64,000 bases of DNA from Tretioscincus oriximinensis (Eukaryota; Chordata; Lepidosauria; Squamata; Gymnophthalmidae): positions 501,521 through 565,520 of the forward strand of contig JAJVDF010000230.1 of NCBI GenBank assembly GCA_022410635.1, read 5' to 3'. Below, piece after piece: positions 48,130 to 59,437 of the stretch. Every line of letters starts with the position of its first letter. Position 1 is the stretch's first letter. The translations under genes were made by a program, and so were the position numbers. A model generated the notes under the pieces. It was not told where the DNA came from, did no database searches, and worked only from the letters and a program-made list of their open reading frames with translations.

Positions 48130-49908
48130 ATGTATTTTAAGGTCCAGTTTGAATACACTCTCAGTAATGAAACCTATGGTATCATACTTATTGAATGATA
48201 AGTGTCCTCAGGATTAAGAAATAGATAAAAAAGGAAGTGAAAATAATGCTTAGATATATTAATGAAAATGCAACACACGTGACAAGGATTTTAGTCCAAA
48301 TAGAGAAATCTACACAATTGAAAATATAAGAAATATTTTTTGCATGGGTAGAAATTAGGCTTCCTATGAATCCAAATTGCTTGCTAGTTGGTTTTTAAAA
48401 CTTGATTACTTATATATCTTACAGAAACAGGTAAAGCTAATCATTACTTTCTGTATGCTTCAGATTCTGCCATTTAGATGACAATAAAGACAAGTACTCT
48501 AAAACGGACATTCACTGTTCATAGAACACTGATAGAAACTGAAAAATATATAAAATTACCATTACGTCTTAGAACTGAGGATCTGCTTTTCTAGGAGGCT
48601 TACTTATCAGGTTGCTACTGTTGCGCCATTAGGTTTTTTTATAGAATTTAATTATCTGGTTGCCTAGCAGCTACAACAATATTAGGCCATCTTTTTTTCA
48701 GATGAACCAAAAGGACTGAGCCACAGTTCTGTATGTGATGCTCACATACTGAGAACTCAGAAATAGTATCAGGGAAAAGGGAGGAGGAGGAGGAATATAG
48801 GTCAGCATGTGTTTGCATGCACATTGCACATGTGGAGTTAAGAGAAATGTTGCTGTTCAGAAACTGAGAGCTAGTATGTGACGTACGTTCTCGTCTGCCA
48901 CCTCATTTAGAAGAACCCATTTAGAAGAACCCACCTCATTTATTATGGTGGCTAATAACTATTTTACTATATATAGTATATCTGTTCACTAACTGTTGCA
49001 CATGCATAGAAGTAATAAAGAATAGAAGTTTCAATATCAATCTTCTTCTGACACCTTATTGAGTAATAAATATTAGAGAAACAGCAATACCAGTCAGCTA
49101 TAATAGCGTCTTCCAGCACAATCTTATGCATTGCTTTTCAAAAATAAATTCCATTGTGTCCAATGATACTTTTTCCCAGGAAAGTAGCCTTCTTCTTAGT
49201 CATTCACTCTCACTAACCTTGTGAGAGTTGTTCAAGACAAAAACATGTTAGTTCTTCTTTGAATAATATCAGGTAAGATTCAAACATGAGAAAGAGGAGT
49301 AGAACAAATATAGTGCTCTTGTCCTTCTGCTTTAAGGAGAATGCTACATGTTTAGCACTATTCTAAGTGTTGCAACTTGCTTTCTACATGCTACACATTA
49401 GTCATCAAGACTGCCACCCATCCAGCTGGTCACCTTCACTATTAAGATTACCACAATGTTCTTCCCTCACAGTGTTTTTAAAAAGTGCTTAATGGCCCCA
49501 TGCAGGTCTTGTTTCAATTATCAGAACATAGACGACCAGGATTGAGAAGCAAGAATTTTTTTGTTTGCTGGAAGAAAATCCAGTACTGAGATTGTACTGG
49601 TTCCTAGGATATTGTCCCTAAACCCCACTTGAAGAAATGAGATCAATTTTACTTTTTTTAATTTTACTTGTCAGTTTCATTAAAGCACTGTAGTGGCCTA
49701 TACAAAGCTATTTATTTAAATAGGTTAAAATGTCTCTAGTAATCATTAGTATATTTTGATTGTACATGCCAAGAGAATTGTTTTAATTAATTCTTCCGTA
49801 GTATAATGTGTTGATTTGATGTTTTCCAGTTTTCCAATTTTAATATAAACTGTTACCAAGAAATGAAAAGACAGTTGTTTGTCCTCTCTCTCTTTTTCAT
49901 TCTCCCAG
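48130..49908. other. Unique AT-rich non-coding stretch
   Basis: No repeat is recognised. The 3' edge is the polypyrimidine tract of the microexon candidate. Confidence 0.45.
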
Positions 49909-49930
49909 GCTGCCTCCAGTGCTAGACAAG
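49909..49930 (+). CDS. Candidate 22-nt microexon of an unidentified gene
   Basis: The acceptor is strong: 49877-49908 is a long pyrimidine tract (tgtttgtcctctctctctt, tttcattctcccag) ending in CAG. The 22 bases gctgcctccagtgctagaca-ag follow, then a near-consensus donor AAG|GTAAGC. Two of three frames are open: AASSARQ in frame 1 and LPPVLDK in frame 2. Frame 3 has TAG. A length not divisible by three would shift the frame if skipped. There is no other evidence: no partner exon is identified in the window, and the host gene is unknown. A chance match of both sites at this spacing is possible but the combined quality is unusual here. Confidence 0.4.
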
Positions 49931-51156
49931 GTAAGCAATATTCTGGGATATTTCTACTTTGTGCTGACCTAATCTCAAATTTTGGGCCCTATCTGGATTC
50001 CAGCTCAGTTTCAATGGCCATTTTAAAATTCCATTTGTAACGTTCTGCTAACAGTTAATGATCTGTTCAGTGGGCATGGGCTAAAAAACCCTCCAGACTC
50101 TATCCCAATCATTTTAATTGCTCCCTCAGAAGTTTCCCTCAGATTTCAGTAGCATCAGAAGCACAGGTTTCTGATACCGTTGGGCAGTCATTTTATCTGC
50201 TTCTTGCCTTGCTCAATGCAACTGACATGGGTTTTTAAACATAAAATGTGCAAAGAATTTGATGAAAGAGCTGATTTCTGGATTTAAATCTTTTTTAAAA
50301 ATGTATCAATTTTATGGAGTTTGGGAAATGTGTTACATAATTTTGAGCAATGCAAAAAAAGTTGCAAAAGTCAATCCTGACTCTACGCAATCATACCACA
50401 TGAAAGAGAGTTCAGCCAGAAAGAGTAACACCAACATACCAGTTAACCCACTGATGTTGTGATTGGGCTTTTATTTCACAAAACAAAGGTTGAGGGAGGG
50501 ACAGACCTATTTAGTATAATCTTTGGCATTTAACACTTGTCTGTGCTGAGATATCCTTTGAAGCAAATGTAATATCCCTGCAATGCATTTAGCTACTTTG
50601 AAATAATTTTATCAAAGCAGAGAGGCTGCAATACTGACCTCAAGAAAGCAGATGCATATGCTCAAATCATGAAGATTGATAGACCTTTCATTTTAATTCC
50701 AGTTGAAGCAGTGGTGCAGATGCTAAAGTAATTTATTTTAGTGTCTAATTCTATTTTGAGTCTGACATGTCAGCCCTACAGGACCTAAATGTTTACAGGT
50801 GGTCTCAGGAATAACTTAAACACAGGTTTAGAGAAAGCCTAAAAGGCAGGGTAGAAATTGTGACATGAAGGTGCTGCTGCTCAAATTGTAAATCACTGGG
50901 GAATATGGTCTTTCAGATGTAGATTTTAGGAACCATCATTTCTGATTTAATATCCTTGAGGCTACACAGAAAGCAGTACACTTTAATGCTTAAAGCACCA
51001 GATAAGAATTGAAGAGGCACTTTCAAGATCTACTCAGCCATGAATTAGAGTGGGTGACATTGAGTCAGCAGTTGCCTGTTATGCAGCCTTTGCATAGATA
51101 TAGACAGACTTTGCTCCTGGGGCAATAAGCTTGCTTCATCTCTGCCAGGGAATAGA
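49931..51156. other. Unique non-coding stretch
   Basis: No recognised repeat. If the microexon is real, this is intron. Confidence 0.45.
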
Positions 51157-51835
51157 GAATATAAGAAGAACCTTGTTGAACTGGGCCATAGCCCATCTAG
51201 GCCAGACATCTGTACCACAGAATGGCCCACCAATTGCATTACGCCAACCTGAAGCAGGAGGTAGCAAAACCCTCATCTGTTCTTGATTTCCTACAAATAC
51301 TTCCTGTCTTTCCCTCCTAATAGTTATTGATATATCTGTCTTCTATGAATTTTGCTAATATGAATTTATCTTGAAGTTATTCAGTGGCTAGCTACCATCA
51401 CTTTCTTTGGGAGTGAATTCCACAGACCAATGACTCACTGGCTGAAAAAAAAATACTCCCTTGTCTGTCCTAACTCTTCTGCCCATCTGCTTCAAGGTGT
51501 GCCCTCTTGTCCTAGTGTTGAGTAGTCACCTTATCCATCCCCATGCGTGATTTTATGCACTTCAATTAGATCACCTCTTAAATGCCATCTTTCAATTATT
51601 ATGAAATCAGAGAGGTGCACCAACCCTTTCGACACTCTTCAAGGGGTTGGACTCAATGGCCCTGGAGGTGCCTTCCAACTCTGAGTCTATGATTCTATGA
51701 TTCCTCAAGATATTTTTTAAGAATTATACACAATATTCCAAATGTGGCCTCACCATAGATTTAAAAAGAGGCAATTTATTTTTGATTTCCTTTCTAATTA
51801 TCCCTAACATTAAATTTTCTTTTTTTCCAGCTGCA
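51157..51835 (-). mobile_element. CR1-class LINE 3' part, minus strand, interrupted
   Basis: The tail side starts ataagaagaaccttgttgaa and the UTR and inverted coding part follow (attccacagaccaatgactc; cattccaaatgtggcctcac = inverse of the VMPHLEYC region). Near 51750-51835 the inverse of the LGIIRKEI region is still readable. A younger CR1 sits inside at 51631-51703. Confidence 0.8.
51631..51703 (+). mobile_element. CR1 3' tail nested in an older CR1
   Basis: It reads acactcttcaaggggttgga, ctcaatggccctggaggtgc and tctatgattctatgatt, the (ATTCTATG)n tail type. It is inserted in the opposite orientation within 51157-51835, so it is the younger of the two. Confidence 0.75.
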
Positions 51836-52236
51836 GGTAAACTGGTCCAATAGCTGCCATTCCCCTCCACAGTGATCACAGAAATGAATCAGGGATCTAT
51901 TCACCTTTTTAAAGAGCCATTGTTCCTGCTCTGACACTGTTACAATGTGATTCTGCTGTTGTGAGCAGACTGGGCACCACATAGAGATAGTAGTGCATAA
52001 TAATCATATTTAACCACATGGAATTTGCCATAGTCTACAATTGGCAAAAGTTATCGTACCAATAGAAGTGCATTGTATACTAGTGAATTTAAAATATAAG
52101 AAATAATGAAAAAGTATACATGCAGAGAAGCTTAGGAGCAAACAGTCAATAAAAGACCTCTCACTGAAATTCTGTATACCTGAATCTAATAAATCTGCTT
52201 TTAATTGCATCTCTATGCACTATTGCATTTTAATTG
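51836..52236. other. Non-coding stretch
   Basis: No feature is supported. Confidence 0.4.
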
Positions 52237-52627
52237 CATGAATGGTGCAGTCACTAAGAGCTGGTCTTTCAACTGAGAGATTCTGTGCTGGATGTGGAGA
52301 GGAGTAAGCACCCTCTACTGGTCTTCAGCTCTGGCCAACTCAGCTATCCAAAAGAAAGCAGATTTGCAATCTACATTTCAATTAGATAACCTGGTATGAA
52401 GAAAACATACATAAGAACGTTGAGATGATCCCTGCTGAATAAGGCCAGAGCCCATCTAGTCCAGCATTCAGTCTCACACTGCAGCCCACTAACTGCACTT
52501 AACCTGGGGGGGAAGATAGACTACATGTAAGCCTTTGTGTGATAATTAACCTTGTAACCTGCTTTGAGTCCCTTCAGAGGAGAAGGGGGGGGGGTATAAA
52601 AACCAGATTCTGTTTTCCTTCTTCTCC
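52237..52627 (+). mobile_element. tRNA-type SINE split by a CR1 fragment
   Basis: The head gaatggtgcagtcactaaga to about 52401, and the tail tgtaacctgctttgagtccc...ggtataaaaaccagattc from about 52509, flank a minus-strand CR1 tail. It belongs to the same SINE family as 12067 and 52812. Confidence 0.75.
52402..52508 (-). mobile_element. CR1-class LINE tail inserted in the SINE
   Basis: The inverse tail cataagaacgttgagatgat, ccctgctgaataaggccag and cccatctagtccagcattc. It lies inside the SINE, so it inserted later. Confidence 0.75.
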
Positions 52628-52811
52628 TTTTAGTACATATCTTAAAGGTGTGATCAGACATGTTTAACAAGGTACCCTCTGGTAATTTTTAATTTGAAAT
52701 AACAGTTTTTTGGCTAGCATTTGCATTTCTCTATCTTGAAGGTTTGGAAAGTTATAGTTTATCATTTGGGACTTTAGAGCAACAGAGGAATTTTGTTCTT
52801 TCAATAAGTTG

Positions 52812-53541
52812 CAGGCACGAATGGTGCAGTCGCTAAGGATATGGTTTCATCTGAGAGATCAGGTTTCGAAGCCCTGTGTTGGACGAAGAGTTGGGAATGT
52901 CAAGGACAGACGTACATCACAGCCATGGTGAAGAGAGAAAAAGTAAAGTCCTTTATTGTTTAGAAAGCTTGCTTATATCCAAAATTCTTCACACATTATG
53001 GCTGTACACATGCATACTTAAATAAATGCGGTCACTCACAAACACAGATAATTAGGCACAGTTCTTGTGAGAAATTTTAAGGAGTGACCAGAGACCAGAG
53101 AAATGATAATAGAAGGGAAAGAATGTCATCCTAATTATCCCAACATACATTACCAAAACATCCTGAACTCTAGTTAAGCTCAAAAAGCCTACTAATGGGC
53201 TCTGTGCCTGAACAACACTTATGCTAAGCTTTCACACGTGACCTTTTCTTCTGACCTAGGTTTGCCCAACTGTCAGCTGCGAGATGGCCACCATCCCTAC
53301 ATGTGGGGATGGATGAGCATCTTCTACTAGCCTGTAGCTCTAGCCAACCCACCTTTCAAAAGCAAAAATTGCAATAAATTGCAATTGACTGCAACTAGTT
53401 AAATGGGAACCACAACAGCCTGGTGAGAAAGACAGAATGTAAGCCTTCAGGAAAAATAACTTTATAAGCCGCTTTGAGTCCCTTCAGGTGAGAACGTCCC
53501 TTTGGGTGAGAAAAGCAGGGTATAAAACCCAGTTCTTCTTC
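52812..53541 (+). mobile_element. tRNA-type SINE split by a solo LTR
   Basis: The head gcacgaatggtgcagtcgct with a B-box-like ggtttcgaagccc runs to 52907. The body resumes at 53302 (tgtggggatggatgagcatc) and ends ataagccgctttgagtccct...gggtataaaacccagttc plus a short (TTC)n. Confidence 0.75.
52908..53301 (-). mobile_element. Solo LTR-like insertion, 394 bp
   Basis: It begins TGTCAAGGAC and ends CATCCCTACA (TG...CA). On the minus strand it has a TATA-like atataagc (52971-52978) and AATAAA (52952-52957) near the 3' end. It precisely interrupts the SINE. No clear 4-6 bp duplication is seen, so the boundaries could be off by a few bases. Confidence 0.6.
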
Positions 53542-55660
53542 TATGGCCTTTTCTGCATTTCTGGTAATCCAAAATAAGGAATCCTGAAGTCCACAACATA
53601 TGCATGGAACTTCTAATGTTCCAGATCAGTTCTATACCAAGGACTCTGCAGTCTGAAATGCTAGTGATGTACATGAATCTGTACTACACCTCTATTAGTA
53701 CCATCCACTTTGGAACAAGTAATGGTGCATCCACTCGTATCCAAACTGGAGTTTTCTGTAGATGTAGCTACAAGCCACATGTGGAACAAGAATTGTATAT
53801 CTATATTAGTGTTCACATTGGCACAGTACTTATGCTGTCCAATGCTATATAAACAAGGAAGTGGAGCTTCGTGGCAAATTATAATGGTACCATAAAAGCC
53901 TGATTCAGAAAAAGACCATTTAATGAAGTCAGTCCTACCAGTTTAGTTGCAAACCACAGAATTTCAGTCTCTTAAGTTTATTTTTAAGGCATGGAAGATC
54001 TTGATCCAAAGGTTTCAACCTCTTTTGCATGTATACTTAGATGGCACGTTTGTCTCCCCCTCCCCTATTTTCCCTTCTCTCTTTTTCTATGAATACAAAA
54101 TGAATTGTGGTGCTTGAAGGATTTACCAAAGGATGAAGCCAAAGCATCTGTGTGTTTCTGTATCTGCACTGTGTTCCACTTGAATGTGAGTGCTTCAAAA
54201 TGATGGTTCCACTGCCAAGGGTGATCATAGGAAATAATGAAGATGAGTTGCCAGTATGTACTGCTTGCCATATAAGATATATGAAATAGTAAGCAGATGA
54301 GATTGAATTAATTACATCCCACAGTAACAAGCGGGAGAGGGGAGGGAGTTGTGAAGTATGAGAGACAAACTATATTCGGAATAAAAACATAATCGTGCTA
54401 TGAAAACAAAGACACAGAGGTTAAAACATCTGGATTGGTGGAGACAATGTAAAGAGCAATGAAGAAATCTACAGTCACTCACTGCAAGCATAAAATAAAA
54501 ATAAAAGACTTGATGCTGAATAACATACTTTCCTTTCTGCACCAAAGAACATAGAATCATTAAAGCTGTTGAGTCTTGTAAAGGATTTTCATAATTCTCT
54601 TGGCATTGGCTACATAACAACTGTAGAAATCCTTTCAATTATCCTGGAACTCCCACCCATCAAATCTTTTTCTATTTGTGTCATTTTTATTACAGTGTTC
54701 CTTAAGTTGTTTGCTGTGTTGGGAAGATTCACCTCAAGATGACCAGGTCTTCTGGGAGGCCAAGGTATTGGGCCACTGAGGTCTGTGGATTTCAGGGGAA
54801 TGCCACTTGTTCTCATGATGTTTTCAGGGTACCTGTAGGTTTGTAGGAAACCTTGAAATCTTTCTGTCCTAAGACCCATGTTGTCTTTAACTACTTGCTG
54901 GGGTCTATAATTGGCTGCTAAATTCTACCCTGACATTAAGAGACTAAAAATGTAACTGTTACATATTTTCTTTAACATCTACCCAAGATTAAATGCCATA
55001 ATACATTCATTGCAATCCTGCTTAACTAGTGGGGATAATTCCTATCATACTGAGTAATGCAATTTTCTGACTGTGTGTGTACATAAATTCTCTAAAGATT
55101 TTCTATTGCATTGAAATTATGTGTTTCTACAGTTGATAGAGAAAATGCTATGCCAAATAGGTAGAGGGTAGGTATACACCTCTCCCATGCAAATGATTCT
55201 TCATTAGATGCACTTATCTGCAGTTTGGGGCCACTCCTCTCTTCTTCCCTCCTTCAGGTTTGCTACTAACATTGGTCAGCCACCCTGCCTGACAGTCTGT
55301 TATTGTTATAATTGGCTGCTCAGTTGAGGTTGGGCAGTTAATTGAACTAGGAAGCAAGGGCTACTAATCTGTGACAGGTGTCTGCTATTACTACTGAAGC
55401 AAAAGGGAAGTGCTTAAAATGCTGTTGATTGTCTGAAGATAATTTTATATCTTTGCAAGAGTAGGAGCTTAATATAGGAGCAGACCTTGTTACTTCCATG
55501 TCACTGTAGCAATAGTAGTAACCACTAGTAGTAATAATATACATCTGGCAGGGCCCAGCAAGAATAAGCCTAAAAATATTGAATGTAGGAAGTGGGGAGT
55601 GTGTAGCACCAGTAACAAATGGGCTAGGGATAGTCTAACTTATAGAGCCCTACATAAAAA
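53542..55660. other. Non-coding stretch
   Basis: The 97-108 codon minus frames near 54037-54638 show no recognised domain. Nothing else is supported. Confidence 0.45.
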
Positions 55661-55790
55661 GGTAATAAGAGAAACCCTGCTTTTGGGTCATAGCCAACGA
55701 GACCAGCATCTTGCCCATTACTTGTTTTGGGGCAGGAATTGAAAGGTGCAGATGAAATCCCTGCCTTCTCTCACTCTCTGCCAATAGTTT
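55661..55790 (-). mobile_element. Old CR1-class LINE tail, minus strand
   Basis: Diverged inverse tail: taataagagaaaccctgctt, gggtcatagccaacgagacc, agcatcttgccc. Confidence 0.6.
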
Positions 55791-58700
55791 TTAGAGACCT
55801 TATGCCTATTTTCAATTTGAAGCAATTGCACTGTGACTAGGAATGTTCCCAGCAATCCATACCATTAACTAACGCAAGATTCCTCACCTATTCCCAAACT
55901 GCTTCTATAACACTTATTTGTATGTACTGCTGTTAAGCATTTTAACAGATTTCAATGTGAACTTCATATTTGAAGTTTACTAGCCTGAGTGGATTGACTC
56001 GTCCTTTTCTCATCACAATAGGGAAAAATGTGCATATTATGTGCATAGCATGTGCATCAGTTTCTTATCTAGTTGTGAAGTGGAGAGCAAGGGGAGAGAG
56101 CTGTCTGCACGCCAATATAAGACCTAGGATGCAAGTGACATAAAACATTCTCCATGACAGAAGAGGGAAATGGTTGCTAGTAAATATTCTCTCCCAGGCA
56201 AATATAAAAAAGCAGCTGTTCTAGTGGCCATTAATATTGGAGACTTCATCACTTCTTAAAAAACCATCAAAGGTAACACTCTGTAGCAGACTGGGAGACA
56301 GTGCAGATACCGCATGTCAACTTCCTCACCCAGCACATATGTGAATTCAGCAGCATAGTTTAAAAAGATGATAAAAACACGGAGGGCAGGAGGGCCCACA
56401 GTCCCCATCTCATCAGGGCCCCACTTGCCACTGGGCAAACTGCTACCCTAGCCAGTCCACCACTGGTAATACGTATCACTACCTCTGCGTTATTTTAACT
56501 ATTGAATAGTTTTATATTGAAACAAACCAAGGAAGCAATGGGCATCACTCCGAATGAAATCTAGGCTAGAAATACAGTAAATGAGAAACATTCTAATACC
56601 AATATCATAATGTGTCTCCACCCACCCACCCACCCACNCACACACACACTTTGGCAAAAGGGTGATAAAATGTCAGAGCACCTACTTTTTATTCTTTCCC
56701 GGTCAATGAATATGTATGGCAGGCCAGGCAAAAATAGGGAACAACCTCCCCAGTGCTGGTCGCATTACCATGGATACCACAGAGGCCTGCTGTTGTTCCA
56801 GCATTATGTCCAGATTTCCACACAGGTGCAGATTCCATGCACATAAAAGAATATAATTTAATTTTCTAACAGATGCCGTTTATGGAAAATTACTGTGAAG
56901 ATGCTGCCTTTGCTTGGGGCTGTATTTTAGCAGTATAGCATTCTGATCTTCTTGGAAAGACTTTTTGTCATTTAGTTTTTATTTAAAAGCCTACAATAGG
57001 ATTCTTTTAAACTGCAACCTGCAGAATTCTTGGATGAAGGTCGGTTTTCTTATCTACTTTCATCTCTTTCTTTCAGCCTGGCTGAAAATATGCTTTTGCA
57101 GTAGTTGAAGAGGGACTTTTAAATGGCAAATACCCCCCTTCATCTCTCTTACCTTCCTTCAATAACAGGATGACCTTTAATGATTTGGAAAGGACAATAC
57201 CGATAAAGAACAAGGGTGGCCACGTTTTTAATAATTATGCAATAATTTGCATAATTATTAACTATTCAAGCTAATTGGTAGAAGAATCATAATTGACCAG
57301 CCAAACTGAGAATTTGGCTCCATTTGGACGGTAGCTTACATAACAACCACATGTAGGGCACTAGATGCCCCCAGGAAGACCTAAGTCAAAGACTAGAAAT
57401 CAACCTCTAAACTTGGTGCCCATCCCTGTAGAGAAGGCTACGGGAACTTCATCAGGTTCTTCCTCAGAGCAGGGAGAAATGACTATGGGAATGCCTACAT
57501 AAGGAGCCACCAAGGGTGACTAGATGCCTGCTTTCTTTTTCAAAAGAATATGAACTATGGAATATATAGAAGAAGCACTGAAATATATCTGCCACTCACG
57601 GGCAGTTCTTGTCCCGTTGGTGCTCTGACAGTTTCCTTTTACATAACCTGGGGTGATATTCCTGTAGCAGGCCTATTCTCTCTATTTTCTGCTCCTTCTG
57701 GAGCACAGAAGGGGAAGATTAAGATTGGAAGGTGCTAACATTTAACCCTTCAAAGCAGGTCTACAGAGAAGCATCACTCTTCTCATGAAATATTTACAGC
57801 AACAACCAGAACCACAGAAAAATGATTTCTACTTGCCATTGCATCTCCCAAACAGGACCCATGCTTCTTGCTTTACTTGTTATCCTTTTGCATTCTTAAC
57901 ACAAGGAACATTGGAATAGTTTTTTATTCCTTGGTCATATTCAGGCAAAAATGCAATCTCAGCTAAGTCAACAGCAAGTTAAACAACTCTGAAGAAAAAT
58001 GAGCTTTGTGCAAAACAGTGCAGAGAACATATTGTAAACCCAATAAACAGAACAGATTAGTTATAAATCTCCTGAGTTTTATTGTATGTATAAAATGAAA
58101 ACAACTGAAGCCTGCCATGATGGCTTTGGTTTCTGCAGAAAGCATAGATTTTTCTGTCTCAGTAGGATGCCATTTTTATGTATTTCTGATCATGAAACTT
58201 TATGAAATTACACTCATGGTCTTTCTTTCTTTCCATCTTCCTTTCTCTCTCTCTCTCCAAACATGGAATTGATTTCCTCCCACTATACTGACAGCAGTGC
58301 AAGAATACAGCAATGAAAACTGAAGCTTGCTGCATTTTGAACACCTGGCTCATCATTACTGAGATCTCACAGGTTGGCTCTTATTCTAGAATATTTTATT
58401 GCTAGGGAAACAATGAGCAGCATGAAGCAGAAAGCATAGCTTGATGTTCTAGCTCCATATAGCATTTGAAATGCAAGGGTTTGGGGAAAAGAAATCCTGT
58501 TTTGACTTGTCTGCTGAGAAATATGATGTGCCAGCCTCAAGAGAGTAAAAAAATACATTTTCACTTTAACTCATTTAAAATAGGTGGACCTCATTTAAAG
58601 AATTTCCAATGGGAGGATGCTTGGGACATTTTCCCTCAATTTTTTTCAATTCATGGCTTCTTTTATATTAAGTAGAGGCCAAAGCAAGGGGAGAAGGATC

Positions 58701-59138
58701 CCATAGAGATCACTGAACCTTCAAAGATACATTCCCTACTCCCATCCAGTCATAGCACATTTATGTCCTCAGTGTATGGGAGCACAAGTGTTTTTATAGT
58801 TGAAAAGGCAGGGAGTAAAGATTTCTTTTTTGAAGAAACTAATACCTAAAGCATCACATAAACATTTTTCTGTTATCATGAGTATTCCTTTGACCCAAAG
58901 ACCACAAGGAATATAAAGCTCCAGCTGAAGGTTTTGAAGAGAGGTTTAGCTTATCTCACTGCAGCCCTTAAAGGCAATAAACAACTCTCCAGCTGCATTC
59001 CTTTATCATTTGCTGTAGATTTATTTCCTTGACATATGAAGAAAGCACAGTTAAAGGACTCTCTTTTTCCTCCCTCGCCTTCCCAGGTAGGTTTTCATGT
59101 TCTGTATCAACCAGTGGATAGCTTAGTTCTGCAGTTAC
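55791..59138. other. Unique non-coding stretch, 3.3 kb
   Basis: Apart from simple repeats at 56618 and 58223-58257 (TTTC/TC), nothing is recognised. Confidence 0.5.
56618..56650. repeat. (CCAC)n / (CA)n microsatellite
   Basis: Four or more ccac units run into a (CA)n tract, with one N at 56638 that may hide a length ambiguity. Confidence 0.85.
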
Positions 59139-59151
59139 ATTATGAAGACAT

Positions 59152-59424
59152 TCCAGCAAAGGAGCTAGCAGCACTTTGAGACTAACTTGAGAAAAGTGGG
59201 TGGCATAAGCTGCAATTCATCACCTTATTACAGTTGCATATGCTTTGTCTTCTCCCATAAACAGTTTTCTATAAATACCTGAAGCTGACATTAGTCCCTC
59301 AGCATCTGAAGAAGTAGACATGTCTACGAAAGCTTATGCCAACCACTTTTCTCAAGTTAGTCTCAAAGTGCTGCTAGCTCCTTTGCTGGACTTTCTACTA
59401 GCCTAACACGGCTATTTCTCTGAA
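59152..59424 (-). mobile_element. Foldback repeat, Penelope-like family, 13-bp duplication
   Basis: The left arm tccagcaaaggagctagcag...gtgggtggcataagct and the right arm agcttatgccaaccactttt...ctagctcctttgctgga pair across a loop of about 110 bases. The outer end is aacacggctatttctctgaa. A perfect 13-bp duplication ATTATGAAGACAT lies at 59139-59151 and 59425-59437. Same design as 2530, 9159 and 35230, in the other orientation. Confidence 0.7.
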
Positions 59425-59437
59425 ATTATGAAGACAT

